In this document: one piece after another, positions 1 through 8,243 of the stretch
Position numbering within the stretch: position 1 is the stretch's first letter
Layout: the number at the start of each line of letters is the position of its first letter
Origin: Deltaproteobacteria bacterium UBA5205
Lineage (GTDB): Bacteria > Desulfobacterota > Syntrophorhabdia > Syntrophorhabdales > Syntrophorhabdaceae
NCBI GenBank assembly: GCA_002412715.1
Contig: DHVP01000041.1
Coordinates: 593 to 64,592, forward strand
Direction: 5' to 3'
DNA length: 64,000 nucleotides
Position numbers and translations under genes: made by a program
The notes under the pieces: model-generated
Told to the model about the DNA's origin: nothing
Databases searched by the model: none
Seen by the model: the letters and a program-made list of their open reading frames with translations, nothing else

Positions 1-29
1 TTCTGAGCCAGGATCAAACTCTCAAAACA
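1..29 (-). rRNA. rrs: 16S ribosomal RNA, 5' end only
   Basis: Read on the minus strand, bases 22 to 3 are AGAGTTTGATCCTGGCTCAG, the universally conserved start of bacterial 16S rRNA. Counting back as in E. coli numbering puts the mature 5' end near base 29. The rest of the gene lies outside the window to the left. Confidence 0.93.
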
Positions 30-86
30 AACCTGAACTTTACAACAAATTTCTGAATTAGACGTGGACCTGCTATTTAATTACTA

Positions 87-151
87 TTTTCAAAGAACAA
101 CGTTCAACCTTGAAGCAAGGATAAGTATACTTATTTTCCGGAGATTGTCAA
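87..151 (-). promoter_or_regulatory. rRNA operon promoter and boxA-like leader
   Basis: On the minus strand TTGACA (151-146) is followed after 16 bp by TATACT (129-124), a near-consensus sigma-70 promoter with a predicted start near base 117. An A/T-rich stretch just upstream (about 155-190) could act as an UP element. The leader holds GTTCTTTGAAAA (about 98-87), which resembles the boxA antitermination signal of rRNA leaders. The 16S gene begins about 90 nt downstream of the predicted start. Confidence 0.8.
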
Positions 152-285
152 GCGATAGTCCAAAAAAAGTTTCATAAAATATTTGCAGGGTGATGACCCG
201 GTGCCAGTTGCCCGATATTATAACGGATTCATCGTGGTAAACGGGGGAATCGCCAATTTGCTTTGTCTGAGAGCGCGTCCGGTAT

Positions 286-311
286 TAAAGATATTGCCCG
301 TCCGCCGATAA
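286..311 (+). promoter_or_regulatory. Sigma-28 (FliA)-type promoter for the chemoreceptor gene
   Basis: TAAAGATA at 286-293 and GCCGATAA at 304-311 match the flagellar sigma-28 elements (TAAA, about 15 bp, GCCGATAA). The -10 element is exact; TAAA is followed by 14 bp rather than 15. The site lies about 90 bp upstream of a methyl-accepting chemotaxis gene on the same strand, the expected class of target. Confidence 0.65.
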
Positions 312-398
312 GAAATAGTGGAAGGAAGGGTTTGAACCACGTATGTCGTGCGGTAGATACACCGCCTTGAGTTAAAAAAGAACGCGGAAGGAGACATC

Positions 399-2042
399 AT
401 GCTCAACAACCTCAAGATCAGCACCAAACTTGGAATCGGCGCCGCCACTCTCATGGTCCTCGTCTTTATAATGGGTGCTCTCGGGTACTATTACCTCGAT
501 CGCTCAGGCCGGTCGGTGGACCACATCGTTAAGAACAATTACGGAAGGATTGTGGCTTTCAAGGAGATCAAAGATGCTGTCGACACCATCGATAAGTCGA
601 TGCTCAGCATGGCCCTGACCAAAGATGCGGCACTCAAGGAAGCCGAAAGAGCCAAGATCGATACGGCGAGGGCTTCCTATGGCCGGGCGGTTAAGAAGAT
701 CGAGGGCGTCATGGCGAACGTCAAGGACCCCGCGACAAAAACCGAGTTTGGGAACCTCCTCGGCAAGATCAAGGAGCAACTGGCCAAGGGCAAGGAACAT
801 AACGTCAAACTGGCCGGGTTTGCAATGCAAGGAAAGAACGACGAGGCCTCGGCGATATGGTCGGAACATACGAGCACCATATCCACTACCATCGACAGCC
901 TTTTCAGGCAGCTGGTCAAGCTCAGCGAGGACAGGATCGAGGTCCGTTTCAAGGAGCTTACGAAAGAAACTGCGAACGCCAGGATGGTCTTCATCATCAT
1001 CTCCCTTGTCATTCTGGTCTTGATCGCCGCCGGGACGTTCTTTTTCGTCAGGACGATAACTCGATCCCTTCAGGAGGGAATGAATGTGGCCAACAGGCTT
1101 GCGGAGGGCGACCTGACGGTCGATGTGAAGGTGGTAGGCCGGGATGAAATGGGCGCCCTTCTCGAATCTCTGGGCAACATGGTCAGGAAATGGCGAGGCG
1201 TCGTAAACCAGATAAATACCTCCGCGGACAACATCGCTTCAGCCAGCCACCAACTCAGCGCCAGCGCAACTCAGACGTCAAAGGGCTCCGACGAACAGGC
1301 CCAGATGTCCATTCAGGTGGCGACGGCATCGGAAGAGATGAGCCAGACAGTCATCGACGTGGCCCGCAACACCGGAAGTATCGCCGTATCCGGCCAGGAG
1401 ACGGTCGAGGTCGCACGAAACGGGAAAGAGGTTGTCGATATGGCCGTCAAAGAGGTTCAGGAGATAGCGAGCACCGTCGATGCGTCGGCAATGATGGTCC
1501 GTTCCCTGGGCGAGCTTTCCAAGCAGATCGGTGAGATCGTCAATGTTATCAATGAGATCGCCGACCAGACAAACCTTCTGGCGCTCAATGCCGCTATTGA
1601 GGCGGCACGGGCCGGAGAACACGGGCGCGGGTTTGCCGTCGTTGCCGATGAGGTCAAGAAGCTTGCCGAGAGGACCGGCAATTCAACGGCAGAGATCGCC
1701 GACATGATCGGCAATATCCAGAAAGAGGTCAACAGGGCGGTCGAGGCCATGGAAGAGGTGAAAAAGAAGGTCTCCTCAGGCACCACGCTCTCGCAGCAGG
1801 CAGGCACGGCCCTTAACAATATCGTCAACAAGGTAGACGACCTTCAGCTCATGGTTCAGCAGATCGCCTCCGCTACGGAAGAGATGACGGCAACATCCGA
1901 GGGCATCAGCAAGGATATCGACTCCATCGCGACAATATCGAAGGAAACGTCTTCGGCGTCCGCACAGGTCTCCCAGGCGTCTGATGAACTCGCCCGCCTG
2001 TCGGTAAGCCTTCAGGGAATCGTTAAGGAATTCTCAGTCTGA
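399..2042 (+). CDS. Methyl-accepting chemotaxis protein
   Basis: A 547-residue transmembrane chemoreceptor that would pass ligand signals to CheA/CheW and so to the flagellar motor. An N-terminal membrane helix (about residues 9-29) precedes a four-helix-bundle periplasmic sensor region. A second helix (about 195-217), a HAMP linker (about 218-270) and a cytoplasmic signalling coiled coil follow. The highly conserved hairpin tip (IADQTNLLALNAAIEAARAG, then GRGFAVVADEV) lies near residues 386-427. There is no C-terminal NWETF-type tether. The start is supported by GGAAGGAG eight bases upstream and by a sigma-28-like promoter. It converges on bioA 44 bp away. The ligand cannot be read from the sequence. 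Confidence 0.95.
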   Translation: MLNNLKISTKLGIGAATLMVLVFIMGALGYYYLDRSGRSVDHIVKNNYGRIVAFKEIKDAVDTIDKSMLSMALTKDAALKEAERAKIDTARASYGRAVKKIEGVMANVKDPATKTEFGNLLGKIKEQLAKGKEHNVKLAGFAMQGKNDEASAIWSEHTSTISTTIDSLFRQLVKLSEDRIEVRFKELTKETANARMVFIIISLVILVLIAAGTFFFVRTITRSLQEGMNVANRLAEGDLTVDVKVVGRDEMGALLESLGNMVRKWRGVVNQINTSADNIASASHQLSASATQTSKGSDEQAQMSIQVATASEEMSQTVIDVARNTGSIAVSGQETVEVARNGKEVVDMAVKEVQEIASTVDASAMMVRSLGELSKQIGEIVNVINEIADQTNLLALNAAIEAARAGEHGRGFAVVADEVKKLAERTGNSTAEIADMIGNIQKEVNRAVEAMEEVKKKVSSGTTLSQQAGTALNNIVNKVDDLQLMVQQIASATEEMTATSEGISKDIDSIATISKETSSASAQVSQASDELARLSVSLQGIVKEFSV

Positions 2043-2086
2043 GAAGAATAGTGTAAGATCGTCAATCCGTCTGGCCGACGCGTCTT

Positions 2087-3442
2087 TCAGAGCGCGCCGG
2101 TTGCCTGTTTTATGGAATCGTAGGTTACGTCCACAAGCTCTTTCAGGGTTTCGGCATCGATTGCCGGGGGCGGCATAAGGACAATAACGTCTCCAAGGGG
2201 CCGGATGATAACCCCTCTTTTTCTCGCCTCGATAGTGACATTCTGACCGATCTTCGCGGCCGACGGATAGGGTCTGCCGGTCTTCGAGTTCTTTACAAGC
2301 TCGATACCGACCATGAAACCTCTTTGCCGCACCTCGCCCACGTGGGCCAGATCGGTAAAACGCTTGAGTTCATTCTTTAACAAAGTTACCTTGTCCGCCA
2401 TCCGCTCTATGGTATGCTCCTTCTCGAAGAGCGCCAGGTTTTCAACGGCGACCGCGCAGGCCACGGGGTTTCCCGTATAGGTGTGGCCATGAAAAAATGT
2501 CCTGTATTCATCAAAGCGTCCGAGAAACCCATTGAAGATCTCTTCGGTGGTGATGGTTGCTGCCAGCGGAAGGTACCCTCCGGTGATGCCCTTGGCGAGG
2601 CAAAGAAAATCGGGTTCGATCCCTTCCTGCTCGCAGGCAAACATGGTCCCGGTGCGGCCGAATCCGGTAGCCACTTCATCGGTGATAAAATGGAGCCCGT
2701 TGTCCTTCGCTATCCTCCAGACCTTCTTGAGAAAACCATCGGGCTGGGTGATCATGCCGGCGGCTCCCTGAACGAGAGGTTCGATGACGACGGCGCAGAC
2801 CTCCTCCCCGTGCTTCTTCACAACCCGCTCGAACTCTCCCACGCAGGCCATATCGCAGGAAACCCGGTCGAGCTTCATGGGACAACGGTAACAATAGGGA
2901 GACGGAGCCTTGTATGTCTTGAAAAGGAGAGGACGATACACCTTATGGAAGAGGTCGATGCCGCCGATGCTTACCGACCCGATGGTGTCGCCATGATAGC
3001 CGTTGGTAAAGGAGATGAACCGTTTCCGTTTCTTTTCTCCCCTTTGCTGCCAGTATTGATAGGACATCTTTATCGCGATCTCGACGGACGTGGATCCGTT
3101 GTCCGAATAAAACACCTTCGTAAGGCCGCCGGGCACGATCGCCGTAAGTCCCTTCGCCAGGACAACGGCAGGGACATTAGCGAGGCCGAGCAATGTGGAA
3201 TGGCAAAGTTCTTTCGACTGCCTCTCTATGGCATCTGTCAGCTCTTTCCGGCCATGACCATGAACCAGCACCCACAACGATGAAACACCGTCGATGTAAC
3301 GTCTTCCCTCGGTATCTATCAGATGGAACCCCTCACCGCGTTCTATGACAAGCGGTTCGCCATCCATGTAATCCGTCATCTGGGTAAAGGGGTGCCAGAC
3401 ATACCGCTTGTCCCAGTCTTTAAGCTGTTCAGAAGAATACAC
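2087..3442 (-). CDS. bioA: Adenosylmethionine-8-amino-7-oxononanoate aminotransferase (DAPA synthase)
   Basis: A PLP-dependent class III aminotransferase of 451 residues, normal length for BioA. It converts 8-amino-7-oxononanoate to 7,8-diaminononanoate with S-adenosylmethionine as amino donor, in biotin synthesis. The start WHPFTQMTDYMDGEPLVIE is typical of BioA, and the PLP lysine is in LAKGITGGYLPL near residue 284. It lies 128 bp downstream of bioF on the same strand; the gap holds a heptad inverted repeat. The other biotin genes (bioB, bioD, bioC/H) are not in the window. Confidence 0.93.
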   Translation of the reverse strand: MYSSEQLKDWDKRYVWHPFTQMTDYMDGEPLVIERGEGFHLIDTEGRRYIDGVSSLWVLVHGHGRKELTDAIERQSKELCHSTLLGLANVPAVVLAKGLTAIVPGGLTKVFYSDNGSTSVEIAIKMSYQYWQQRGEKKRKRFISFTNGYHGDTIGSVSIGGIDLFHKVYRPLLFKTYKAPSPYCYRCPMKLDRVSCDMACVGEFERVVKKHGEEVCAVVIEPLVQGAAGMITQPDGFLKKVWRIAKDNGLHFITDEVATGFGRTGTMFACEQEGIEPDFLCLAKGITGGYLPLAATITTEEIFNGFLGRFDEYRTFFHGHTYTGNPVACAVAVENLALFEKEHTIERMADKVTLLKNELKRFTDLAHVGEVRQRGFMVGIELVKNSKTGRPYPSAAKIGQNVTIEARKRGVIIRPLGDVIVLMPPPAIDAETLKELVDVTYDSIKQATGAL

Positions 3443-3469
3443 TTTTTACTCCTTGTCGTCGTAAAAAGC

Positions 3470-3567
3470 AGGTTATGGGTTATGGGTTATGGGTCATGGG
3501 AAAAGATTTTCTTGACTAGTGCATCTTGCCTTTCCCATCACCCATCACCTATTACCTATCACCAGCC
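3470..3567. repeat. Heptad inverted-repeat element, copy 1
   Basis: The left arm (3471-3500) is four tandem heptads of the form GGTTATG. The right arm (3533-3567) is the imperfect reverse complement built of GGTGATA/GGTAATA-type units. A 32-base A/T-rich centre separates them. The element fills the bioF-bioA gap, beginning just past the bioF stop. Related elements occur at 8164-8243 and 25401-25523. Confidence 0.7.
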
Positions 3568-3570
3568 CCT

Positions 3571-4767
3571 CTACACCAATTTCATCTTTCTTCCTGCTGC
3601 CGTTATCGCTTCGATGGCCCTGTCCATCTGCTCCCGCGAGAAACCTCTTACCACGGTGAGTCTTAGTCTCGATGTCCCTGTCGGGACGGTGGGGGGACGA
3701 ATGGCTTGAAGGAAGAATCCTTCGTTCATGAGGATCTTCTGCATTTTTACGGCGTCGGCGTCCTTACCCACCACGATCGGGACGATGGGGCCCGTGCTCT
3801 CCTTGAGATCGAAGCCGGCGCCAAGAAGTCCCGAGCGCATATAGTCGATATTACGCCAGAGTTCTTCCTTGAATGACAGATCGCCCGAGACGATATCGAG
3901 AGCTTCCTGTGAGGCGGCCAGGGCGGCCGGCGGCAGGGCTGTCGTGTACATGAAGGTCCTTGCCCGGTTGACAAGATACTCTATTACAACGGGGTCGGAA
4001 AGCACGAAGGCGCCGAAGGATCCCATCGCCTTGCCGAAGGTTGCCATGTGGATGTCGGCCGCCCCCTTGAGACGCCAGTACTCTTCGACACCGCTTCCGC
4101 CTTTTCCGAAGATGCCCGTTCCGTGCGCATCGTCGACAATGGCATAGAAACCGTACCGGTCGCGCAGTTCCATGATCTCGGCCAGAGGTGCCATGTCACC
4201 GTCCATGCTGAAAATCGATTCCGTTATGACAAAGGATTTTCCCCGCGCCCCATGCTTCTTCAGTTTCCGTTCGAGATCGCCGGCGTCGCGATGCCTGTAG
4301 ATGACCTTTTTTGCGTAGGAAAGGCGCATGGCGTCGATGAGACTCGAATGGTTCAACTCGTCGCTGAAGATTACGTCCCCCTTGTCTGGAATGGTGGAGA
4401 CTATGCCGATATTTGCCATGTATCCCGTAGGAAATATGAGGCCCTTCTTATACCCTTTGTAACGGGCGACGGCGGCTTCGAGTTTCTCGTACAGGTCGAT
4501 GCTTCCGGAGACGCTTCGCGACGAGCAGGTACCGGTACCGTAATTGCCTACTGCGGACATCGCTGCCTCCATGACCGCAGGATGGAGATGAAGCGACAAA
4601 TAACTGTTTGAACAGAGGTTAAGGTATTCCCTGCCGCCGTGAATTATCGTGGCGGCGCAAAGGGGACGCACGTACCGTATACTTCGGTAATTGCCCTGTC
4701 CCCGAATTTCTTTCAACATCGATGCAAGCCTGTTCTTCATACTGGAGGCACTCACTCCCCAATTCAC
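3571..4767 (-). CDS. bioF: 8-amino-7-oxononanoate synthase
   Basis: A PLP-dependent alpha-oxoamine synthase of up to 398 residues. It condenses pimeloyl thioester with alanine, the step before BioA. Family motifs include the PLP lysine in MATFGKAMGSFGAFV and the His-rich DDAHGTGIFGKGG. The start is uncertain: GTG at 4767, GTG at 4755 and ATG at 4740 are in frame, and none has a well-spaced Shine-Dalgarno sequence. The long form has nine extra residues that are not typical of the family. The gene has its own short upstream region after a terminator, so it is probably transcribed independently of gcdA. Confidence 0.92.
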   Translation of the reverse strand: MNWGVSASSMKNRLASMLKEIRGQGNYRSIRYVRPLCAATIIHGGREYLNLCSNSYLSLHLHPAVMEAAMSAVGNYGTGTCSSRSVSGSIDLYEKLEAAVARYKGYKKGLIFPTGYMANIGIVSTIPDKGDVIFSDELNHSSLIDAMRLSYAKKVIYRHRDAGDLERKLKKHGARGKSFVITESIFSMDGDMAPLAEIMELRDRYGFYAIVDDAHGTGIFGKGGSGVEEYWRLKGAADIHMATFGKAMGSFGAFVLSDPVVIEYLVNRARTFMYTTALPPAALAASQEALDIVSGDLSFKEELWRNIDYMRSGLLGAGFDLKESTGPIVPIVVGKDADAVKMQKILMNEGFFLQAIRPPTVPTGTSRLRLTVVRGFSREQMDRAIEAITAAGRKMKLV

Positions 4768-4806
4768 CCGTAATCAGTCAACGGTTACTACTAATTGGTT
4801 AACCTA
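4768..4806 (-). promoter_or_regulatory. Possible BirA-type operator upstream of bioF
   Basis: The gap between the gcdA terminator and bioF holds AGGTTAACC on the minus strand, a good match to one arm of the biotin repressor operator. After 13 bases comes a poorer CGTTGACTG arm. The same stretch also contains GGTTA and TAACC as a separate inverted pair. The position upstream of a biotin gene is suggestive, but the second arm matches only about half of its positions. Confidence 0.35.
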
Positions 4807-4812
4807 ATAAAC

Positions 4813-4847
4813 AAAAAAATCAGGGTGGATATTCAACCCACCCTGAT
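4813..4847 (-). terminator. Rho-independent terminator of gcdA
   Basis: On the minus strand the arms ATCAGGGTGG (4847-4838) and CCACCCTGAT (4828-4819) form a perfect 10-bp stem with a 9-nt loop. A run of seven T (4819-4813) follows directly. It starts 18 nt after the gcdA stop codon and isolates gcdA from bioF. Confidence 0.92.
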
Positions 4848-4864
4848 CTGTATCTCTAGCGGTG

Positions 4865-6583
4865 TTAGCCCTTTATGATCCTGGGCATGATCATCTGGTG
4901 CCACGGGCAAATCGATTTCGGGTTTGCATAAGCACAGTTCGCGAATGCTACGAAGTATTTCCTGAGCTCGGAAAGTTTCACGACCTCGTCGACAAGGCCC
5001 GTCTTCGCGCAGTAGGACGGACGTGACATGTCATAGTAATGTTTGACTGTCTTGTTCATGTTATCGATGACGGGCTGCAGGGGTTTGCCGGCGTCTTTTT
5101 CTTTTACGAGACGGCGTGCGAAGCTTGCGACTGCCGCTGTCTCACCGTGCATAACGTAGATCTCCGTCGTTGCGGTACCGAGGGTGAAGCAGTTGTTGTT
5201 GTTCGCCTGCGGGCCTGCCATGATGTAGTGGGCCGCTGCGCTGCCTTTTCTCAATACGATGGTCATCATCGGGAGATCGCTCTGCTCGATGGAGTAAATG
5301 AGTGACTGGCCGAGGCCGAGGAGCTCGGCTTTCTCGGCGATGTCGCCAACGTCGATACCCGACGTGTCCTGAATCCAGATCATGGGGACTCTGTCTCTGC
5401 CGCAGAGGGTGACGAACTCGTTGACCTTGATGAGACCTTCACGATAGAACTTGCCGCCGATGCCGGGGTACGGCGCATACTGCGGGTAACCCTTGGGCAG
5501 CATGCCCTGCCTGTTTCCGACTATACCAATGAGGAAACCGTCGACCTTGACAAGGCCGGTGTAAAGCTCGGGACCGATCTCGGGACGGAATTCCATGTGT
5601 TCGCTGTTATCGACAAGGCGCGACATGAACTGCTCCATGTCATATACCATCTTCTGATTGAACTGAACGATGCTGTAAAGGTCTTCAGCCGGGAACTTCG
5701 GTTCTGCCGGTTTCGCGACTCTGAAGAATCCCGGATCGTAGTAGGGAAGCTTTGTGACCCAGGTCTTCAGTGAGTCGAGGAGGCTTTCCTCTGTCGGGTG
5801 GACTTCGCGGAAGAAACCGGTCACATCATGGTGGATCTCAACGCGTCCCGGGGGAATTGATTTGAATTTCTTGGTGGCCTCGATGATCGCCTCGGCCATC
5901 GGTTCGTCGAAAAAGCCCTTCGGTGCCATACCGCTGACGATGCCGGCGCCTCCGACTGCGATGTTCGCGTCCTTATGGGCGAGAAGGAGGGTCGGGGAGA
6001 TACCCTGGTAACCGCCGCCTGCGGGGTTCGTTCCGTAAATGGCTGCGAGTACGGGAATGCCGAGTTTATTCAGTTCCGCATGACGGAAAAATGTTGTGCC
6101 GCTGCCATGCCTGTTTCCATACATTGTCTCCTGCTCGGGAAGCTTGACGCCGGAGCAGTTAACGAGCCATACGAGGGGACAATGGAGTCTTTTCGCGATG
6201 TCGGTAACCCTGAGGATGTTGAGCGGCTGACCTGCGATCCAGGCGCCTGCCATGACTTTGTTGTCAAAACCAATGATCACACACCATCTGCCGTTTATCC
6301 TTCCGAGACCGTCGACAACGCCTGTTGTTCCTGATTCTTCATCTTTTGGGTCAAACAACAGGTGAAGGGGGGCCCATGTTCCGGGGTCGACAATGTATTC
6401 CAACCTCTGGTGAACAGTCCATTCACCGCGTTTATTCAATGTCTCCTGGGCCAGGCCAGCCTTTTTTGCCTTATCGACAAGTTCCTCGATCTCTTTCTCA
6501 ACGGCTCTAATCTCCTCGGCGTTCTTTGCATTCACCTTTACCGGCTTGTTCCATTCCTGCATTTTTTCAAAATACGGTCTCAT
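4865..6583 (-). CDS. gcdA: Glutaconyl-CoA decarboxylase alpha subunit (carboxyltransferase)
   Basis: A 572-residue biotin-dependent carboxyltransferase with two tandem crotonase-fold halves, close in length to characterised GcdA. The alpha subunit moves CO2 from glutaconyl-CoA to the biotin carrier, giving crotonyl-CoA; in the complete membrane complex this pumps Na+. Visible features are the N-half GTNPAGGGYQG oxyanion region, QANNNNCFTLGTATTEIY, and GETAAVASFARRLVKEK in the C-half, all typical of GcdA rather than propionyl-CoA carboxylase. The start has GGAGGG six bases upstream. The gene has its own promoter and terminator, so it is monocistronic. The beta, gamma and delta subunits are not in the window. 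The family suits glutarate or benzoyl-CoA-derived metabolism, which is an inference. Confidence 0.87.
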   Translation of the reverse strand: MRPYFEKMQEWNKPVKVNAKNAEEIRAVEKEIEELVDKAKKAGLAQETLNKRGEWTVHQRLEYIVDPGTWAPLHLLFDPKDEESGTTGVVDGLGRINGRWCVIIGFDNKVMAGAWIAGQPLNILRVTDIAKRLHCPLVWLVNCSGVKLPEQETMYGNRHGSGTTFFRHAELNKLGIPVLAAIYGTNPAGGGYQGISPTLLLAHKDANIAVGGAGIVSGMAPKGFFDEPMAEAIIEATKKFKSIPPGRVEIHHDVTGFFREVHPTEESLLDSLKTWVTKLPYYDPGFFRVAKPAEPKFPAEDLYSIVQFNQKMVYDMEQFMSRLVDNSEHMEFRPEIGPELYTGLVKVDGFLIGIVGNRQGMLPKGYPQYAPYPGIGGKFYREGLIKVNEFVTLCGRDRVPMIWIQDTSGIDVGDIAEKAELLGLGQSLIYSIEQSDLPMMTIVLRKGSAAAHYIMAGPQANNNNCFTLGTATTEIYVMHGETAAVASFARRLVKEKDAGKPLQPVIDNMNKTVKHYYDMSRPSYCAKTGLVDEVVKLSELRKYFVAFANCAYANPKSICPWHQMIMPRIIKG

Positions 6584-6621
6584 TTATTACCCTCCGATGG
6601 CTGTAGGAATTTGTTACTGTT

Positions 6622-6657
6622 TTCACAATTTTAATTTATTTTTCGGTACTTTGTCAA
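6622..6657 (-). promoter_or_regulatory. gcdA promoter with TTGTGAA half-site
   Basis: On the minus strand TTGACA (6657-6652) and TAAAAT (6633-6628) are 18 bp apart, with a predicted start near 6621. ATTGTGAAAA overlaps the end of the -10 element (TTGTGAA at 6628-6622). This half-site also occurs at the nuo and hppA promoters. Confidence 0.7.
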
Positions 6658-6750
6658 CACAAAAGGCTTGACAATTTCAGGGAAACCCCGGGGGTTCAGA
6701 CACCGGGAGACGCAGCTTTTCTCCGGCCCGCGCATCCCGAACCCGGAGCC

Positions 6751-6828
6751 CTAGAAATGCTTTTTCAGTGACACCCTGATGATAACGTACACAACGATGA
6801 TTACGCCGATTATTACGATATATTTCAT
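6751..6828 (-). CDS. Hypothetical 25-residue single-span membrane protein
   Basis: This short frame begins 33 nt after the purH stop. It encodes 25 residues: Met-Lys, a run of about 16 hydrophobic residues (Ile/Val rich), then a basic tail (RVSLKKHF). That is the usual layout of a small single-span membrane protein with its tail in the cytoplasm. The ribosome-binding site is weak (GGAACGACGG region). The function is unknown. It may be part of the purH transcript, and its reality rests only on this composition. Confidence 0.45.
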   Translation of the reverse strand: MKYIVIIGVIIVVYVIIRVSLKKHF

Positions 6829-6861
6829 CTTATATCCGTCGTTCCTTGTCCCTTCGCCAGC

Positions 6862-8148
6862 CTAATGTTTGAAAAGCCTCTGGCCGGCGAAAACCATGGC
6901 CACGTCCTTTTCGTTGCAGGCCTCGATGACCTCGTAGTCACGTTCCGATCCGCCCGGCTGGATCACGCCCCTGGCCCCTTCCTTTATGGCGGCATCCACA
7001 CCGTCCCTGAAGGGGAAGAAACCGTCGGAGACAATCACCGAACCCTGAAGACCGGCGTTATGATCGCGTGTGTAGATGTCTATCGCAATGAGATCCTTCA
7101 TATCCCTGCGGCCCTGGGCCGCCTCCAGTTTGAAGACCGCATAGGGCACCCCGTACTTCCGGAAGACCTCGGTGTCCGCGAACTTCTTGTAGGCCTTGAA
7201 AATGGCGATCTCGACAACACCCACCCGATCCTGTTCTCCCGTACCGATGGCCACGGTGGCCTCGTCCTTCACGAAGAGCGCCGAATTGGAACTCACGCCC
7301 GACTCCACGTACCAGCCGAAGAGCATGTCACGATACTCGTCGTCGGTAGGCATTCTCTTTATCCGATACGTTTCACCTTTATAAACCGCCTCGGCGGGCA
7401 TGAGATCATCCCTGCCCTTGATCCTGTACGGCTGTGATTCCTGAAGGATCAGACCGCCATCCATGAGGGATTTGAAATCTATGGTCCTCTTCGTCTTGAA
7501 TGCGCCGAGCCGTTCTATTTCCTTTATCTGCATCAGCCGAAGGTTCTTCCATTTCTTCAGGATGTCGATGGCGCCGCCCTCAAATTCCGGGGCGCAGACC
7601 ACTTCAAAGTAATAGGGCACCATGGCCTTCGCCGTCTCCACATCAAGGGTTTTTGTAAAGAGGACAGCCCCTCCGAAGGCGGCTATCCTGTCGCACCAGA
7701 AGGCCTTCTCGAAAGCCTCGGCCGATGTGGAACCGTATGCGGCCCCGCAGGGATTGTTGTGCTTCATAATGGAACACGCCGGCTTCTGATCGAGAAATTT
7801 CAGAATATTCAAACCATTGTCCACATCTGTCAGGTTGATCTTCCCCGGGTGTTTGCCCACCTGGAGCATGTCCTTTTCCGTTATCTTGCTGACAAGACCG
7901 GTATCATGGTCAAAGAAACGAGCATCGCCCAGCGTGATGTTACCGTTTATCATTTCGTACATGGCCGAGGGCTGGTCAGGGTTTTCTCCGTAGCGAAGGC
8001 CCCGCTCGACGTCGCATTTTTCATCGGCGTCAAATATGTTCCAGGCCTTTTTCTTGTAAATGAGGACCTGTCCGCCGAGATCTATCTTGATGGTATCAGG
8101 AAAATTGTCCTTGACGATCTTCTTGTACATCCCCTTGATATCTTCCAT
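6862..8148 (-). CDS. purH: Phosphoribosylaminoimidazolecarboxamide formyltransferase (AICARFT-only PurH)
   Basis: A 428-residue AICAR transformylase, the penultimate step of purine synthesis (AICAR plus 10-formyl-THF to FAICAR). AICARFT motifs are present in order: RYGENPDQPSAMYE near residue 52, the catalytic KHNNPCGA, SSNSALFVKD, and SDGFFPFRDGVDAA with IQPGGS near the end. The usual N-terminal IMP cyclohydrolase (MGS-like) domain of bifunctional PurH is missing. The start is supported by AAGGAG, and the upstream bases are a repeat, so the domain was not simply overlooked. IMP cyclohydrolase must come from elsewhere in the genome. Confidence 0.9.
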   Translation of the reverse strand: MEDIKGMYKKIVKDNFPDTIKIDLGGQVLIYKKKAWNIFDADEKCDVERGLRYGENPDQPSAMYEMINGNITLGDARFFDHDTGLVSKITEKDMLQVGKHPGKINLTDVDNGLNILKFLDQKPACSIMKHNNPCGAAYGSTSAEAFEKAFWCDRIAAFGGAVLFTKTLDVETAKAMVPYYFEVVCAPEFEGGAIDILKKWKNLRLMQIKEIERLGAFKTKRTIDFKSLMDGGLILQESQPYRIKGRDDLMPAEAVYKGETYRIKRMPTDDEYRDMLFGWYVESGVSSNSALFVKDEATVAIGTGEQDRVGVVEIAIFKAYKKFADTEVFRKYGVPYAVFKLEAAQGRRDMKDLIAIDIYTRDHNAGLQGSVIVSDGFFPFRDGVDAAIKEGARGVIQPGGSERDYEVIEACNEKDVAMVFAGQRLFKH

Positions 8149-8163
8149 GAAGGCTCCTTAATG

Positions 8164-8243
8164 AAGACGGGTGATAGGTAATAGGTAAACCCCGTCTTTT
8201 GGTTTTTTATTACCCATCACCTATTGCCTATAACCCCTCACCT
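8164..8243. repeat. Heptad inverted-repeat element, copy 2
   Basis: The left arm (8169-8190) is GGGTGATAGGTAATAGGTAA-like. The right arm (8209-8243) holds ACCCATCACCTATTGCC-type heptads and extends into the 3' end of tkt, so the last residues (IGEGL) and stop codon of transketolase are encoded by repeat units. An extra 8-bp pair, AAGACGGG (8164-8171) with CCCGTCTT, brackets the left arm. It sits between tkt and purH. Confidence 0.65.

Noticed and set aside
3470..3567. CRISPR array or simple satellite
   Set aside because: Repeat units are seven bases without spacers, and the arms form an inverted rather than a direct array.
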